Source: an uncultured Eubacteriales bacterium (GTDB lineage: Bacteria > Bacillota > Clostridia > Oscillospirales > Oscillospiraceae). From it: a stretch of 14,527 bases of DNA. Of the stretch, positions 1 through 5,983 are shown piece by piece (positions within the stretch are counted from its first letter, which is position 1; every line of letters starts with the position of its first letter). The translations under genes were made by a program, and so were the position numbers. Where the stretch lies: NCBI GenBank assembly GCA_900548795.1, contig URLT01000044.1, positions 1-14,527 on the forward strand, given 5' to 3'. The notes under the pieces were generated by a model. That model saw only the letters and a list, made by a program, of their open reading frames with translations. It was not told the origin of the DNA and did no database searches.

Positions 1-120
1 TCGGAGGAAGGCAGGCTCGTGGGCGTGGTGACGCTCTCGGATATAGCAAAAGCGCCGCACGGCGGCCAAGAGGCTGCGGCGGCGCTCTGCGAGATCACGT
101 CGAATCTTTCGAGCCGATAG
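1..120 (+). CDS. CBS domain-containing protein, C-terminal fragment
   Basis: The reading frame is open from the first base to a TAG at 118-120 and gives 39 residues. The segment GRLVGVVTLSDIAKA is the typical last beta strand and helix of a CBS domain (hydrophobic strand, then S-D-I/L-A). CBS domains bind adenosyl ligands and usually act as regulatory pairs in enzymes, channels or free-standing proteins. The alanine-rich tail of about 20 residues after the motif is not diagnostic. The gene converges on the M23 gene, with only three bases between the stop codons and no terminator hairpin between them. The start and the rest of the protein lie outside the window, so the full architecture is unknown. 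Short free-standing CBS-pair proteins end in this way, but a larger CBS-containing protein is equally possible. Confidence 0.7.
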   Translation, partial: SEEGRLVGVVTLSDIAKAPHGGQEAAAALCEITSNLSSR

Positions 121-123
121 TGC

Positions 124-1314
124 TCAGGGCAGGGAAATGCACGTCATGGGATTGATCGTCTCACCGTTGAGGAACACGGTGAAGTGGAGGTGCGGGCCGG
201 TGGAGTTGCCGGTGGAGCCGACATAACCGATCACGTCGCCCTGCGCGACCACCTGACCCTCATAGACGTTCAGCGCGGATTGGTGAGCATAGAGGGTGGA
301 GAAGCCGTCGCCGTGGTTGATGACAACATGGTTTCCGTAGCCGTTGCCCCAGCCGACGCACGCCGTCGTGACGACGCCGGATTTGGCGGCGAAGATCGCC
401 GTGCCCGTGACGTTGTGCAGACGCGTCACGCCGGAGATCGGATGCACGCGGTAGCCGTAAGGAGAGGTCATGCACTGATAGCCGTTGAGAGACACCGGGA
501 AAATGAACCCGGCCTCCGTCACGACCGTCACGGTGCCGTTTTGCTTCTGGAGCCGGTTGAGCGCCTCCTCGCGTTCGGCGATCTCCTTTTCCAGCTCGTC
601 CATGTCGTTTTGAATGCGCTCCTGCTCCTCAACCAGATCCTGACGGCTGGCAATCAGCTCGGAAATGGCCTGATCGGATTCGGCGCGCTTCTGCTCCAGC
701 GCCTCCTGCGCGGCGGCCTGCTCGACCTTCTTTTCCTCGAGCATGGCCTTCTGCTCCGTGAGGGATTCCTTCGCCAGAAGCACCTGCTCGGCATTTTCCC
801 GGATCTGTCCGAGCATCCGCTGGTCGCTGGCGGCGATCTCCTCGACCATGGTCTTGCGCATCAGCATATCCTCAAAGCTGGCGGAGTGAAACAGCACCTG
901 CCAATAGCTGATGTTGCCGCGCTCTTGTAAGGAGCGCATACGCAGGCGGAACTTCTGCATCAGTGTGTTTTGCTTTCCGGTCAGCTCGTCCAGCTCGGCC
1001 TGCTTTTCGGCGACGAGAAGATTATACTGGTGGATCTGCGCCTCCAGATTTTCAACCTCCTGCCGGGCAAGCTCAAGGTCGTTGTCGATGCGCATCTTTT
1101 CCTCGGCAAACGAGAGCGTTTGAGCGTCGTTTTCGTCGATCTGATCCTCGATCTGCTGCTGCTGCTGCTCAATGCGCTCGGCCTCTTCCTTCAGGCGGTC
1201 GATCTCGTCCTGAATGTCGGACGAATTTTCGGCGGCGACGGTCGGAAGCATCGTGCACAGCGCGGCGAGCACGAGCAGCAGCGCAATGAGACGACGGATT
1301 TTAACAAAATTCAT
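124..1314 (-). CDS. Secreted coiled-coil M23 (LytM) family peptidase-like protein lacking the Asp zinc ligand
   Basis: 396 residues. Residues 1-28 form a signal peptide (basic start, Leu/Ala core, cleavage near VAA/EN). Residues 30-260 are almost entirely coiled coil with a Gln run at 50-54, as in EnvC- and PcsB-type cell-wall proteins. Residues 270-396 are a LytM/M23 domain: YGYRVHPISG, H300, YAH (H344) and GPHLHF (H375, H377). Active M23 enzymes are zinc endopeptidases that cut peptidoglycan cross-bridges, with zinc held by the H-x3-D motif and the second His of HxH. Here H300 runs straight into NVTGTAIFAAKSG. Compared with the usual H-x-G-x-D-x-A-A-x-x-G-T pattern, six residues including the Asp are missing. 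The protein may therefore be a non-catalytic activator, a decayed enzyme or an assembly error. The start is supported by AGGAGG six bases upstream (1321-1326). It is transcribed alone from its own promoter. Confidence 0.88.
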   Translation of the reverse strand: MNFVKIRRLIALLLVLAALCTMLPTVAAENSSDIQDEIDRLKEEAERIEQQQQQIEDQIDENDAQTLSFAEEKMRIDNDLELARQEVENLEAQIHQYNLLVAEKQAELDELTGKQNTLMQKFRLRMRSLQERGNISYWQVLFHSASFEDMLMRKTMVEEIAASDQRMLGQIRENAEQVLLAKESLTEQKAMLEEKKVEQAAAQEALEQKRAESDQAISELIASRQDLVEEQERIQNDMDELEKEIAEREEALNRLQKQNGTVTVVTEAGFIFPVSLNGYQCMTSPYGYRVHPISGVTRLHNVTGTAIFAAKSGVVTTACVGWGNGYGNHVVINHGDGFSTLYAHQSALNVYEGQVVAQGDVIGYVGSTGNSTGPHLHFTVFLNGETINPMTCISLP

Positions 1315-1350
1315 GGGTATCCTCCTATCTGCGAAAGATAGCTAATGCTA

Positions 1351-1379
1351 AGCATAGCACAATTCGTCGAAAAATGCAA
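1351..1379 (-). promoter_or_regulatory. Promoter of the M23 gene
   Basis: On the minus strand, TTGCAT (1374-1379) and TATGCT (1351-1356) are separated by exactly 17 bases, placing transcription start close to 1344. The -10 region overlaps an imperfect inverted repeat (GCTATGC/GCATTAGC, about 1341-1358), which could be an operator or a short leader hairpin. The -35 hexamer with its preceding C (CTTGCAT) is the same as in the queA and yajC promoters. Confidence 0.6.
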
Positions 1380-1405
1380 GCATTGCGACCGAAAAACCGC
1401 AGGCA

Positions 1406-1762
1406 TCAGCGCAAAAGCGCGTCATATTCGGCCTCGGTGCAGAATTTGACCGTCAGGCGGTTCGGCAGACAGACGATTGGTGCGCCGGAGCTTGCCGCGC
1501 CGTGGCGCACGCAGTCTTGCGTCGGGCAGGAGGCGGCCGTCACAGCGGCCTTGCCGTCCTTCACGGTGACAAGGTTCCACCCGTTGTCGCTCTCGATGCG
1601 GTACTCGCCGTCGACGGAAAGGGAGACGCGCCGAACCAGCTTGCCGTCAGAATAGATCTCGATGGCCTGCGCCTCGGGCGCGCAGCGCGCAAGAAGAAGC
1701 GCCGCCGCGCCGCTCAGCAGCGCGAGGGCCAGAAAAAGAAGGATCCAGTGCTTTGTCTTCAT
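1406..1762 (-). CDS. NusG domain II-containing (COG5341-like) membrane-anchored protein
   Basis: 118 residues. Residues 6-26 form one hydrophobic N-terminal helix (membrane anchor or uncleaved signal). The rest is a small beta-rich domain with the signature of the extracytoplasmic NusG domain II family: SCPTQDC (C79, C84), then VCLPNRL (C98). The three cysteines are the conserved feature of this family, and the role of the domain is not settled. It is not transcription factor NusG: the NGN and KOW domains are absent. Its ATG overlaps the apbE stop by four bases (ATGA, 1759-1762), so the two are translationally coupled. Pairing with ApbE is a recurrent arrangement in Clostridia and suggests a part in extracytoplasmic flavin or redox chemistry, which is inference. 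No convincing terminator follows; only a small GCGC-TTTT-GCGC hairpin lies in its last codons. Confidence 0.85.
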   Translation of the reverse strand: MKTKHWILLFLALALLSGAAALLLARCAPEAQAIEIYSDGKLVRRVSLSVDGEYRIESDNGWNLVTVKDGKAAVTAASCPTQDCVRHGAASSGAPIVCLPNRLTVKFCTEAEYDALLR

Positions 1763-2745
1763 GGCTCAATCACCTGAAAGTCGCAGCCGCTCAGAATGTC
1801 TGCGGCGCCCCTTGTCGCGTAGATTTCTCCGCTCTCCAAAACAAAAACCGCTTCGAAGCTCTGCTCCTGCCGCCAGAATGCACAGGCCTGCTCCAGCCCC
1901 ATCACAAACAGCGCCGTCGAATAGCAGTCGGCCAGCAGCCCGTCGTCGGCCAGCACTGTGACGGAGGCAAGGCCGGTTTGTGCCGGCCGGCCGGTTTTCG
2001 GGTCGAGAATGTGGTGGTAGCGCACGCTGTCGCGCTCAAAATAACGCTGATAGCCGCCGGAGGTCACGACGGCCTTCGACCCGCGCACATGCAGAAGCCC
2101 GAGCGCCTGCGCCGGCTCGTCCGGGTCTGCGATCCCGATCGCCCAGTCGCTCCCGTCCGGCTTGCTGCCGAGAGTCTGCACATTCCCGCCGAGCTGGAGC
2201 AATGCGGCGCTCACGCCGCGCGCCGCGAGCAGCTCCGCGCAGCGTTGGGCGGCGTAGCCCTTGGCCGCTGCGCCGAGGTCGAGCATCGTCCCGGTGTCGA
2301 GCGTGGCCGTGTCGCCGCACAGCGTGAGGCGATCCATGCCGACCGTCTCCAGCGCAGCGCGAAGCTCCGCATCGGTCGGGACGCGCTGCGTGTCCGTGGT
2401 GAAGCCCCACGCGCGGACAAGGGCATAGACCGTCGGGTCAAAGCAGCCGCCGGTCTTCCGGCTCAGCTCCGCGCAGCGCCGCAGAAGCGCCGCCGTTTCG
2501 TCGGAAAGCTGCGCCGTGCCGACGCGGTTCAGCTCGGCCAGCTCGCCGGAGCCGGTCACGGAGAGAGCGGCGTCGAGCCGGTTGACCTCCTGCGCGACGG
2601 CGGTCAGGTCGTCCTGCGCGCCCCAGACGCGGACGGACATCAGGGTGTCCATGGCAAAAAAATCCTCGGAAACGGGCGCGCGGAAGCGCGAGCATCCGCC
2701 AAGGAGCAGGCACAGCGTCAGCAAGCAGCAGCAAAGTCGTTTCAT
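1759..2745 (-). CDS. apbE: ApbE family FMN transferase, lipoprotein
   Basis: 328 residues from the chosen start. ApbE proteins transfer FMN from FAD to a Thr or Ser of a target protein on the outer face of the membrane, using magnesium. Visible landmarks are a lipoprotein signal (residues 1-18, LLGGC, lipidated C18), AMDTLMSV at 31-38, DPTVYALVRAWGF at 103-115, LDLGAAAKGYAA with K162, HHILDPKTGRP with H245 and D248, and ADCYSTALFVMG with D273 and T277, the usual metal/FAD-binding region. The frame stays open to an ATG at 2805, but that start would lie inside the promoter and put 20 odd residues ahead of the lipobox. The ATG at 2745, with GAGG five bases upstream, is preferred. It forms an operon with the NusG domain II gene. 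No FMN-bind domain target is visible in this window. Confidence 0.93.
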   Translation of the reverse strand: MKRLCCCLLTLCLLLGGCSRFRAPVSEDFFAMDTLMSVRVWGAQDDLTAVAQEVNRLDAALSVTGSGELAELNRVGTAQLSDETAALLRRCAELSRKTGGCFDPTVYALVRAWGFTTDTQRVPTDAELRAALETVGMDRLTLCGDTATLDTGTMLDLGAAAKGYAAQRCAELLAARGVSAALLQLGGNVQTLGSKPDGSDWAIGIADPDEPAQALGLLHVRGSKAVVTSGGYQRYFERDSVRYHHILDPKTGRPAQTGLASVTVLADDGLLADCYSTALFVMGLEQACAFWRQEQSFEAVFVLESGEIYATRGAADILSGCDFQVIEP

Positions 2746-2776
2746 GGCAACCTCAAAAGCGTATTTTTCGACCTTC

Positions 2777-2805
2777 ATTATAACAAAAACCGAAAAAAAT
2801 AGCAA
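2777..2805 (-). promoter_or_regulatory. Promoter of apbE operon
   Basis: On the minus strand, TTGCTA (2800-2805) and a perfect TATAAT (2777-2782) are 17 bases apart. Transcription would start near 2770, downstream of the ATG at 2805, which supports the shorter apbE start at 2745. It lies back to back with the rplU promoter: the -35 elements are only seven bases apart, so the two promoters could interfere with or be regulated by each other. Confidence 0.75.
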
Positions 2806-2812
2806 ATAGTAT

Positions 2813-2841
2813 TTGACAAATGCGTTTGGAAATGATAAACT
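2813..2841 (+). promoter_or_regulatory. Promoter of rplU-prp-rpmA operon
   Basis: A consensus -35 TTGACA (2813-2818) is followed after exactly 17 bases by TAAACT (2836-2841), four of six matches to TATAAT. Transcription would start near 2848, leaving a leader of about 77 bases before rplU. This is the only perfect -35 box in the window, which suits a ribosomal protein operon. Confidence 0.75.
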
Positions 2842-2848
2842 ATACAGG

Positions 2849-2925
2849 CCGCATTGAAGAGGCTTTCAAGCTGAGGGAACTCACGCCTCCAGAGCGAGAC
2901 TACAAAAAAGGTAGGTGCAAACAGA
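2849..2925 (+). promoter_or_regulatory. Candidate ribosomal protein L21 leader RNA
   Basis: The leader between the promoter and rplU can fold. GAGGC (2859-2863) pairs with GCCTC (2885-2889), and inside it TGAG (2872-2875) pairs with CTCA (2880-2883) around a GGAA loop of GNRA type. Its position directly before rplU matches the autoregulatory L21 leader known from Firmicutes, to which L21 is thought to bind. I could not compare it with the family model, so the assignment rests on position and a plausible fold. The rplU ribosome binding site (AAGGTAGGTG, about 2908-2917) lies just after the hairpin. Confidence 0.45.
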
Positions 2926-3237
2926 ATGCAGGCAGTTATCGTTACCGGTGGCAAGCAGTACAGCGTCAAGGAGGGCGACATCATCTATGTCGAGAAGCTC
3001 GGCGCCGAGGCTGACGCAACCGTAACCTTCGATCAGGTGCTGGCAGTCGTGGACGGCGAGAATTCCAAGTTCGGTGCTCCCGTCGTGGCAGGCGCTTCCG
3101 TCGAGGCGAAGGTCCTGAAGAACGGCAAGTCCAAGAAGATCACCGTCTTCAAGTATCGCCCGAAGAAGGACTCCAAGTCCATCCGCGGCCACAGACAGCC
3201 TTACACGAAGGTGCAGATCGAAAAGATCGCTCTGTAA
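2926..3237 (+). CDS. rplU: 50S ribosomal protein L21
   Basis: 103 residues, the usual length. The start MQAVIVTGGKQYSVKEGD and the C-terminal VFKYRPKKDSKSIRGHRQP block are strong L21 signatures. L21 binds 23S rRNA in the large subunit, and the basic KYRPKK...GHRQ segment carries the rRNA contacts. The start is preceded by AGGTAGGTG. The stop TAA (3235-3237) shares its last A with the ATG of prp (TAATG), so prp translation is coupled to rplU. First gene of the conserved rplU-prp-rpmA cluster. Confidence 0.98.
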   Translation: MQAVIVTGGKQYSVKEGDIIYVEKLGAEADATVTFDQVLAVVDGENSKFGAPVVAGASVEAKVLKNGKSKKITVFKYRPKKDSKSIRGHRQPYTKVQIEKIAL

Positions 3238-3561
3238 TGATCCGGGTAGAGCTTTTCGATCAGAACGGAAGGATCAGCGGATTCTCCGTGTCGGGGCACA
3301 GCGGCTATGCAGAGGCGGGACATTGTGTGCGCTTCCGTCACGACCGCCGTTACATTCGCAGAATGTACCATCAACGACGTGCTTGGCAATCATTGCCGCT
3401 GCAAGGTCGACGAAAACAAAGAAATGCCCCGCGTCACCCTCACACTTCCCGCAGTCTGCGACGATGAGGACGCAGTTCAGGCGGTGCTCGGCGGCTTTGT
3501 GCTGACCGTGTGCGCGCTGCGGGACGACTATCCTGATTATATCGAAGTTATGGAGGTGTAA
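3237..3561 (+). pseudogene. prp: Ribosomal-processing cysteine protease Prp, frame disrupted between catalytic His and Cys
   Basis: Prp removes the N-terminal extension of L27 in Firmicutes and some relatives, and is essential where tested (Staphylococcus aureus, catalytic H22 and C34). The first part of the gene reads MIRVELFDQNGRISGFSVSG then H21-SGYAEA. The second part, one frame over, reads DIVCASVTTAVTFAE through to VMEV at the stop 3559-3561. The switch lies at 3315-3319, where gag-gcg-g is followed by gac. In S. aureus 12 residues separate His from Cys; here skipping one base gives 10, while restoring 5 lost bases gives exactly 12 and a normal 109-residue protein. The remainder looks intact and undecayed, arguing for a recent deletion, a sequencing or assembly error, or a recoding event. 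As written, the first frame runs to a stop at 3465-3467 and lacks the Cys. An internal ATG at 3307 would give the Cys half only. Confidence 0.85.
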
Positions 3562-3564
3562 CAA

Positions 3565-3849
3565 ATGCTGAAAATCGGTTTTCAGTTCTTCGCTCATAAG
3601 AAGGGCGGCGGTTCCACTAAGAACGGTCGTGATTCCGAGTCCAAGAGACTGGGCGTGAAGCGCGCGGACGGCCAGTTCGTTCTCGCGGGCAACATTCTCG
3701 TTCGCCAGAGAGGCACGCACATTCATCCGGGTACCAACGTCGGTATCGGCAGCGACGACACCCTGTTCGCCAAGGTTGACGGCCACGTCAAGTTCGAGCG
3801 CAAGGGCAAGGATCGCAAGCAGTGCTCCGTCTACGCGGTGGAGCAGTAA
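3565..3849 (+). CDS. rpmA: 50S ribosomal protein L27 with Prp-cleaved N-terminal extension
   Basis: 94 residues. The body contains the L27 signature KKGGGSTKNGRDSESKRLGV and the RQRGTHIHPGTNVG region. L27's mature N terminus reaches toward the peptidyl transferase centre. The first nine residues, MLKIGFQFF, followed by AHKKGG, match the Firmicute extension that Prp cuts after the FF pair. The uncut extension would block the catalytic centre. The gene is preceded by GGAGGTG at 3552-3558, overlapping the end of prp. The intact cleavage motif makes the frameshift seen in the adjacent prp functionally important. A strong terminator lies 13 bases downstream. Confidence 0.98.
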   Translation: MLKIGFQFFAHKKGGGSTKNGRDSESKRLGVKRADGQFVLAGNILVRQRGTHIHPGTNVGIGSDDTLFAKVDGHVKFERKGKDRKQCSVYAVEQ

Positions 3850-3861
3850 GATGCAATACGG

Positions 3862-3899
3862 AATCCCGAACATAAGACCCTTATGTTCGGGATTTTTTT
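3862..3899 (+). terminator. Intrinsic terminator between rpmA and obgE
   Basis: A perfect 15-base-pair stem (3862-3876 with 3880-3894) with a three-base ACC loop, ending in seven T residues (3893-3899). The obgE start codon is only 24 bases beyond the T run, with no recognisable promoter in between, so obgE expression must come from read-through or from a promoter inside the upstream genes. Confidence 0.95.
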
Positions 3900-3923
3900 A
3901 TCGGGAAGAAACGGAGAAAGCTG

Positions 3924-5198
3924 ATGTTTGTAGATAAAGTTAAAATATACGTCAAGGCCGGCAACGGCGGAAACGGCGCCGTGGCGTTCCACCGCGAGAA
4001 ATATGTCGCGGCGGGCGGGCCGGACGGCGGCGACGGCGGCCGCGGCGGCAACATCGTCCTGCGCGTGAACGACAATCTTTCCACGCTGATGGACTTCCGC
4101 TACAAGCGCAAGTATTCCGCGCCCAACGGCATGGACGGGCAGGGCAGCCGCTGCTCCGGCAAGCGCGGCGAGGATCTGGTCATTCAGGTGCCGCGCGGCA
4201 CGGTCGTGCGAGACGCCGAGACGAACGAGGTCATCAAGGATATGTCCGACGACGCGGATTTCGTCCTGTGCAAGGGCGGCCGCGGCGGCTGGGGCAACAA
4301 GCATTTCGCCACGCCGACGCGTCAGGTGCCGCGCTTTGCAAAATCCGGCCTTCCCGGCGAGGAGCACGAGGTCATCCTCGAGCTGAAGCTGCTGGCTGAC
4401 GTCGGTCTGGTCGGCTTTCCGAACGTCGGCAAGTCGACGCTGCTGTCCGTCACGTCGAACGCGCGGCCGAAGATCGCAAATTACCATTTCACCACGCTCT
4501 ATCCGAATCTCGGCGTGATCTATGTCGAGGAGGGCGTGTCCTTCGTCATGGCCGATATTCCCGGCATCATTGAGGGCGCGGCCGAGGGCGCGGGTCTGGG
4601 GCATGATTTCCTGCGGCACATCGACCGCTGCCGTCTGCTCGTGCACATCGTCGACGTCTCCGGAAGCGAGGGGCGCGACCCGATCGAGGATTTTGAAAAG
4701 ATCAATGCCGAGCTTGCCGAGTACTCCCCGGAGCTTGCCGCGCGGCCGATGCTCGTTGCGGCGAACAAGTGCGACCTGCTGCCCGAGGGCAGCGACAATC
4801 TCGAGCGGCTGCGTCAATATGTGACGGAGCGCGGCTATGAATTCTTCGAAATTTCCGCCGCCACGACGCAGGGCACGCGCCGCCTGACGCAGGCGATCTC
4901 CGCGCGCCTGCGCGACCTGCCTCCGGTCACGGTCTATGAGCCGGAATATGTCAAGCCGCTGCCCGAGGCGGGCGAGGCGGACGCGCTCACGATCGAGCAC
5001 ATGGACGATCTCTGGGTCGTCTCCGGCCGCTGGCTTCAGCAGCTCATCAGCGATATCAACTTTGCCGATTATGAATCGCGGATGTACTTCGACCGTCAGC
5101 TCCGCAAGAGCGGTCTGTTCGAGCGGCTCGAGCAGATGGGCATCGAGGACGGCGACACCGTCAGCATCTATGATTTCGAATTTGACTACGAGCGCTGA
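3924..5198 (+). CDS. obgE: Obg family GTPase, ribosome-associated
   Basis: 424 residues with the three-domain Firmicute layout. Residues 1-157 are the glycine-rich Obg fold (MFVDKVKIYVKAGNGGNG, GGPDGGDGGRGGN). The GTPase domain shows G1 GFPNVGKST (164-172), G3 DIPG (211-214), G4 NKCD (281-284) and a G5-like ISAAT. The C-terminal OCT domain, with its GDTVSIYDFEFDYE ending, covers roughly the last 80 residues. Obg binds the 50S subunit late in its assembly and links GTP/ppGpp state to growth; it is generally essential. A GGAGAAAG site lies five bases before the ATG. The gene follows the conserved rplU-prp-rpmA cluster but sits behind a full terminator. Confidence 0.97.
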   Translation: MFVDKVKIYVKAGNGGNGAVAFHREKYVAAGGPDGGDGGRGGNIVLRVNDNLSTLMDFRYKRKYSAPNGMDGQGSRCSGKRGEDLVIQVPRGTVVRDAETNEVIKDMSDDADFVLCKGGRGGWGNKHFATPTRQVPRFAKSGLPGEEHEVILELKLLADVGLVGFPNVGKSTLLSVTSNARPKIANYHFTTLYPNLGVIYVEEGVSFVMADIPGIIEGAAEGAGLGHDFLRHIDRCRLLVHIVDVSGSEGRDPIEDFEKINAELAEYSPELAARPMLVAANKCDLLPEGSDNLERLRQYVTERGYEFFEISAATTQGTRRLTQAISARLRDLPPVTVYEPEYVKPLPEAGEADALTIEHMDDLWVVSGRWLQQLISDINFADYESRMYFDRQLRKSGLFERLEQMGIEDGDTVSIYDFEFDYER

Positions 5199-5308
5199 TG
5201 CGGATCTCGGATGAAACGGCTTTGCAAGGAATCGAAAATCTCATGTGCTTCGCGCAGAATTTAGGATAAAATTCGTCAAAAAACCGCGTATTTTCAGTTT
5301 GTTTTGTT

Positions 5309-5329
5309 TCTATTCATATTCTATTCATA
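5309..5329 (+). repeat. Two direct repeats of TCTATTCATA, one helical turn apart
   Basis: TCTATTCATA occurs at 5309-5318 and again at 5320-5329, an 11-base period that puts both copies on the same face of the DNA. They lie just ahead of TATACT (5339-5344), a possible -10 element. This spacing is what one expects of a tandem site for a DNA-binding activator, but no such protein is identified here and chance in an AT-rich stretch cannot be excluded. Confidence 0.4.
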
Positions 5330-5344
5330 ATTATCAAGTATACT

Positions 5345-5480
5345 GCAGATGTAAGGAAGAGGTGAGCCGCAACGCCGAATCCTTGCAGTCCATCTTTTCA
5401 TTTATCTCTCTTTTATTTTCTCTCTCTCATTTCTGTTGCGAATGCCCGGTCTTCCAACCCCCTCGGAAGGCCGGGTATTT
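5345..5480 (+). ncRNA. Candidate orphan small RNA in the obgE-acnX gap
   Basis: The gap at 5199-5545 holds no gene. It contains a possible -10 (TATACT, 5339-5344; no good -35), then a hairpin in which CTGC (5343-5346) plus AAGGA (5353-5357) pairs with TCCTTGCAG (5380-5388) across a six-base bulge. A 40-base pyrimidine-rich tract follows (about 5389-5433, almost only C and T), then a terminator hairpin. No plus-strand gene follows, so a transcript would be a free RNA of about 135 bases. The unpaired CTCTCT tract could pair with GA-rich ribosome binding sites. I found no match to a riboswitch class I know. Alternatives are the remnant of a leader whose gene was lost, or an untranscribed spacer. 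Confidence 0.35.
5441..5479 (+). terminator. Terminator-like hairpin ending the candidate small RNA
   Basis: A 15-base-pair stem (5441-5455 with 5465-5479, two G-T pairs) with a nine-base loop, followed only by a weak T-rich run (TATTTGTAT). The lack of a solid T tract makes termination less certain than at 3862. Confidence 0.6.
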
Positions 5481-5497
5481 GTATCCCTATGCGCCTG

Positions 5498-5537
5498 AAA
5501 CGGGCTGCGCGGAGAATTGCCTCTGCGCAGCCCGTTT
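5498..5537. terminator. Hairpin terminator, probably for the aconitase X operon
   Basis: A 17-base-pair stem (5498-5514 with 5521-5537) whose only imperfection is one G-T pair, with a six-base loop. It lies eight bases past the stop of the minus-strand small subunit gene and between convergent transcription units. T residues flank it on both strands (GTTTTGC on plus, GTTTCAGG on minus), so it may act in both directions. Confidence 0.7.
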
Positions 5538-5545
5538 TGCATTGG

Positions 5546-5983
5546 TCAGTCGGAGATCTCGACGACGCCGTTTTCCATGATCGTGACGGTCATGCCGTCC
5601 TTGACGCTTTCGAGGAATTCGTCGCCCAGCCCGTCGACCGTCGGCATACTGTTGGGCGTCCAGACCGAGGCGAGGATCGCGCCGGCTGCGGCCAGCGAAT
5701 CGATCGGCTTAGAGAACAGCAGCGCCCCGGGGTTGCAGTTGATGACGGCGGAATTAAACAGCACCATGCCGCCTGTGGTCGAGCCGATGGTCTGCGGCAG
5801 GCAGAGCGCCACGCCGACCGTGCTCTTTCCATAAAGCTCGGGGTTGTTCTGGTCGGTGCAGACGTTCTTGCCCTCCTTGCAGCCCTTGTAGGAAGCAAGG
5901 GTATTAAAGCCCGCGTGGGAGACGAGCGCCTTGAGCGTGGCCGTTCCGGGCACGACGACGCGCCCCTGATATTGCTTTTTCAT
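5546..5983 (-). CDS. Aconitase X small (swivel, DUF126) subunit
   Basis: 145 residues from the ATG at 5983. The pattern GRVVVPGTA...LVS near the N terminus, ELYGKSTVGVALCLPQTIGSTTGG (48-72) and the GALLF...AGAILASV...PTVDGL stretch fit the swivelling domain of aconitase X, carried here as a separate subunit. The serine in the family's G-S-S-T-G-S loop is thought to take part in catalysis; here the loop reads GSTTGG (67-72), keeping the first Ser. Known aconitase X enzymes are hydro-lyases acting on cis-3-hydroxy-L-proline or, in archaea, mevalonate 5-phosphate. The ATG overlaps the large subunit stop (ATGA, 5980-5983) and GGAGGTG lies eight bases upstream. The frame is open further upstream to 6094, but that part lies out of frame inside the large subunit gene and is not believable protein. 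Confidence 0.85.
   Translation of the reverse strand: MKKQYQGRVVVPGTATLKALVSHAGFNTLASYKGCKEGKNVCTDQNNPELYGKSTVGVALCLPQTIGSTTGGMVLFNSAVINCNPGALLFSKPIDSLAAAGAILASVWTPNSMPTVDGLGDEFLESVKDGMTVTIMENGVVEISD

Noticed and set aside
1753..2802. Long plus-strand frame opposite apbE
   Set aside because: Antisense to a gene with all ApbE motifs; Arg/Ala-rich low-complexity translation typical of GC-rich mirror frames. The same applies to 3831-5000 opposite obgE, 9454-10590 opposite ldh and 11513-12673 opposite queA.
5357..5390. Resemblance of GGTGAGCCGC...GCCGAATCC to parts of the c-di-AMP (ydaO) riboswitch
   Set aside because: Only short pieces match. The full set of conserved segments is absent and no gene follows, so I do not assign it.
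5321..5401. A 26-codon minus-strand frame (MKRWTARIRR...) preceded by GAGAGA
   Set aside because: Too short, no clear promoter, codons unlike neighbouring genes, and it overlaps the more convincing plus-strand hairpin.
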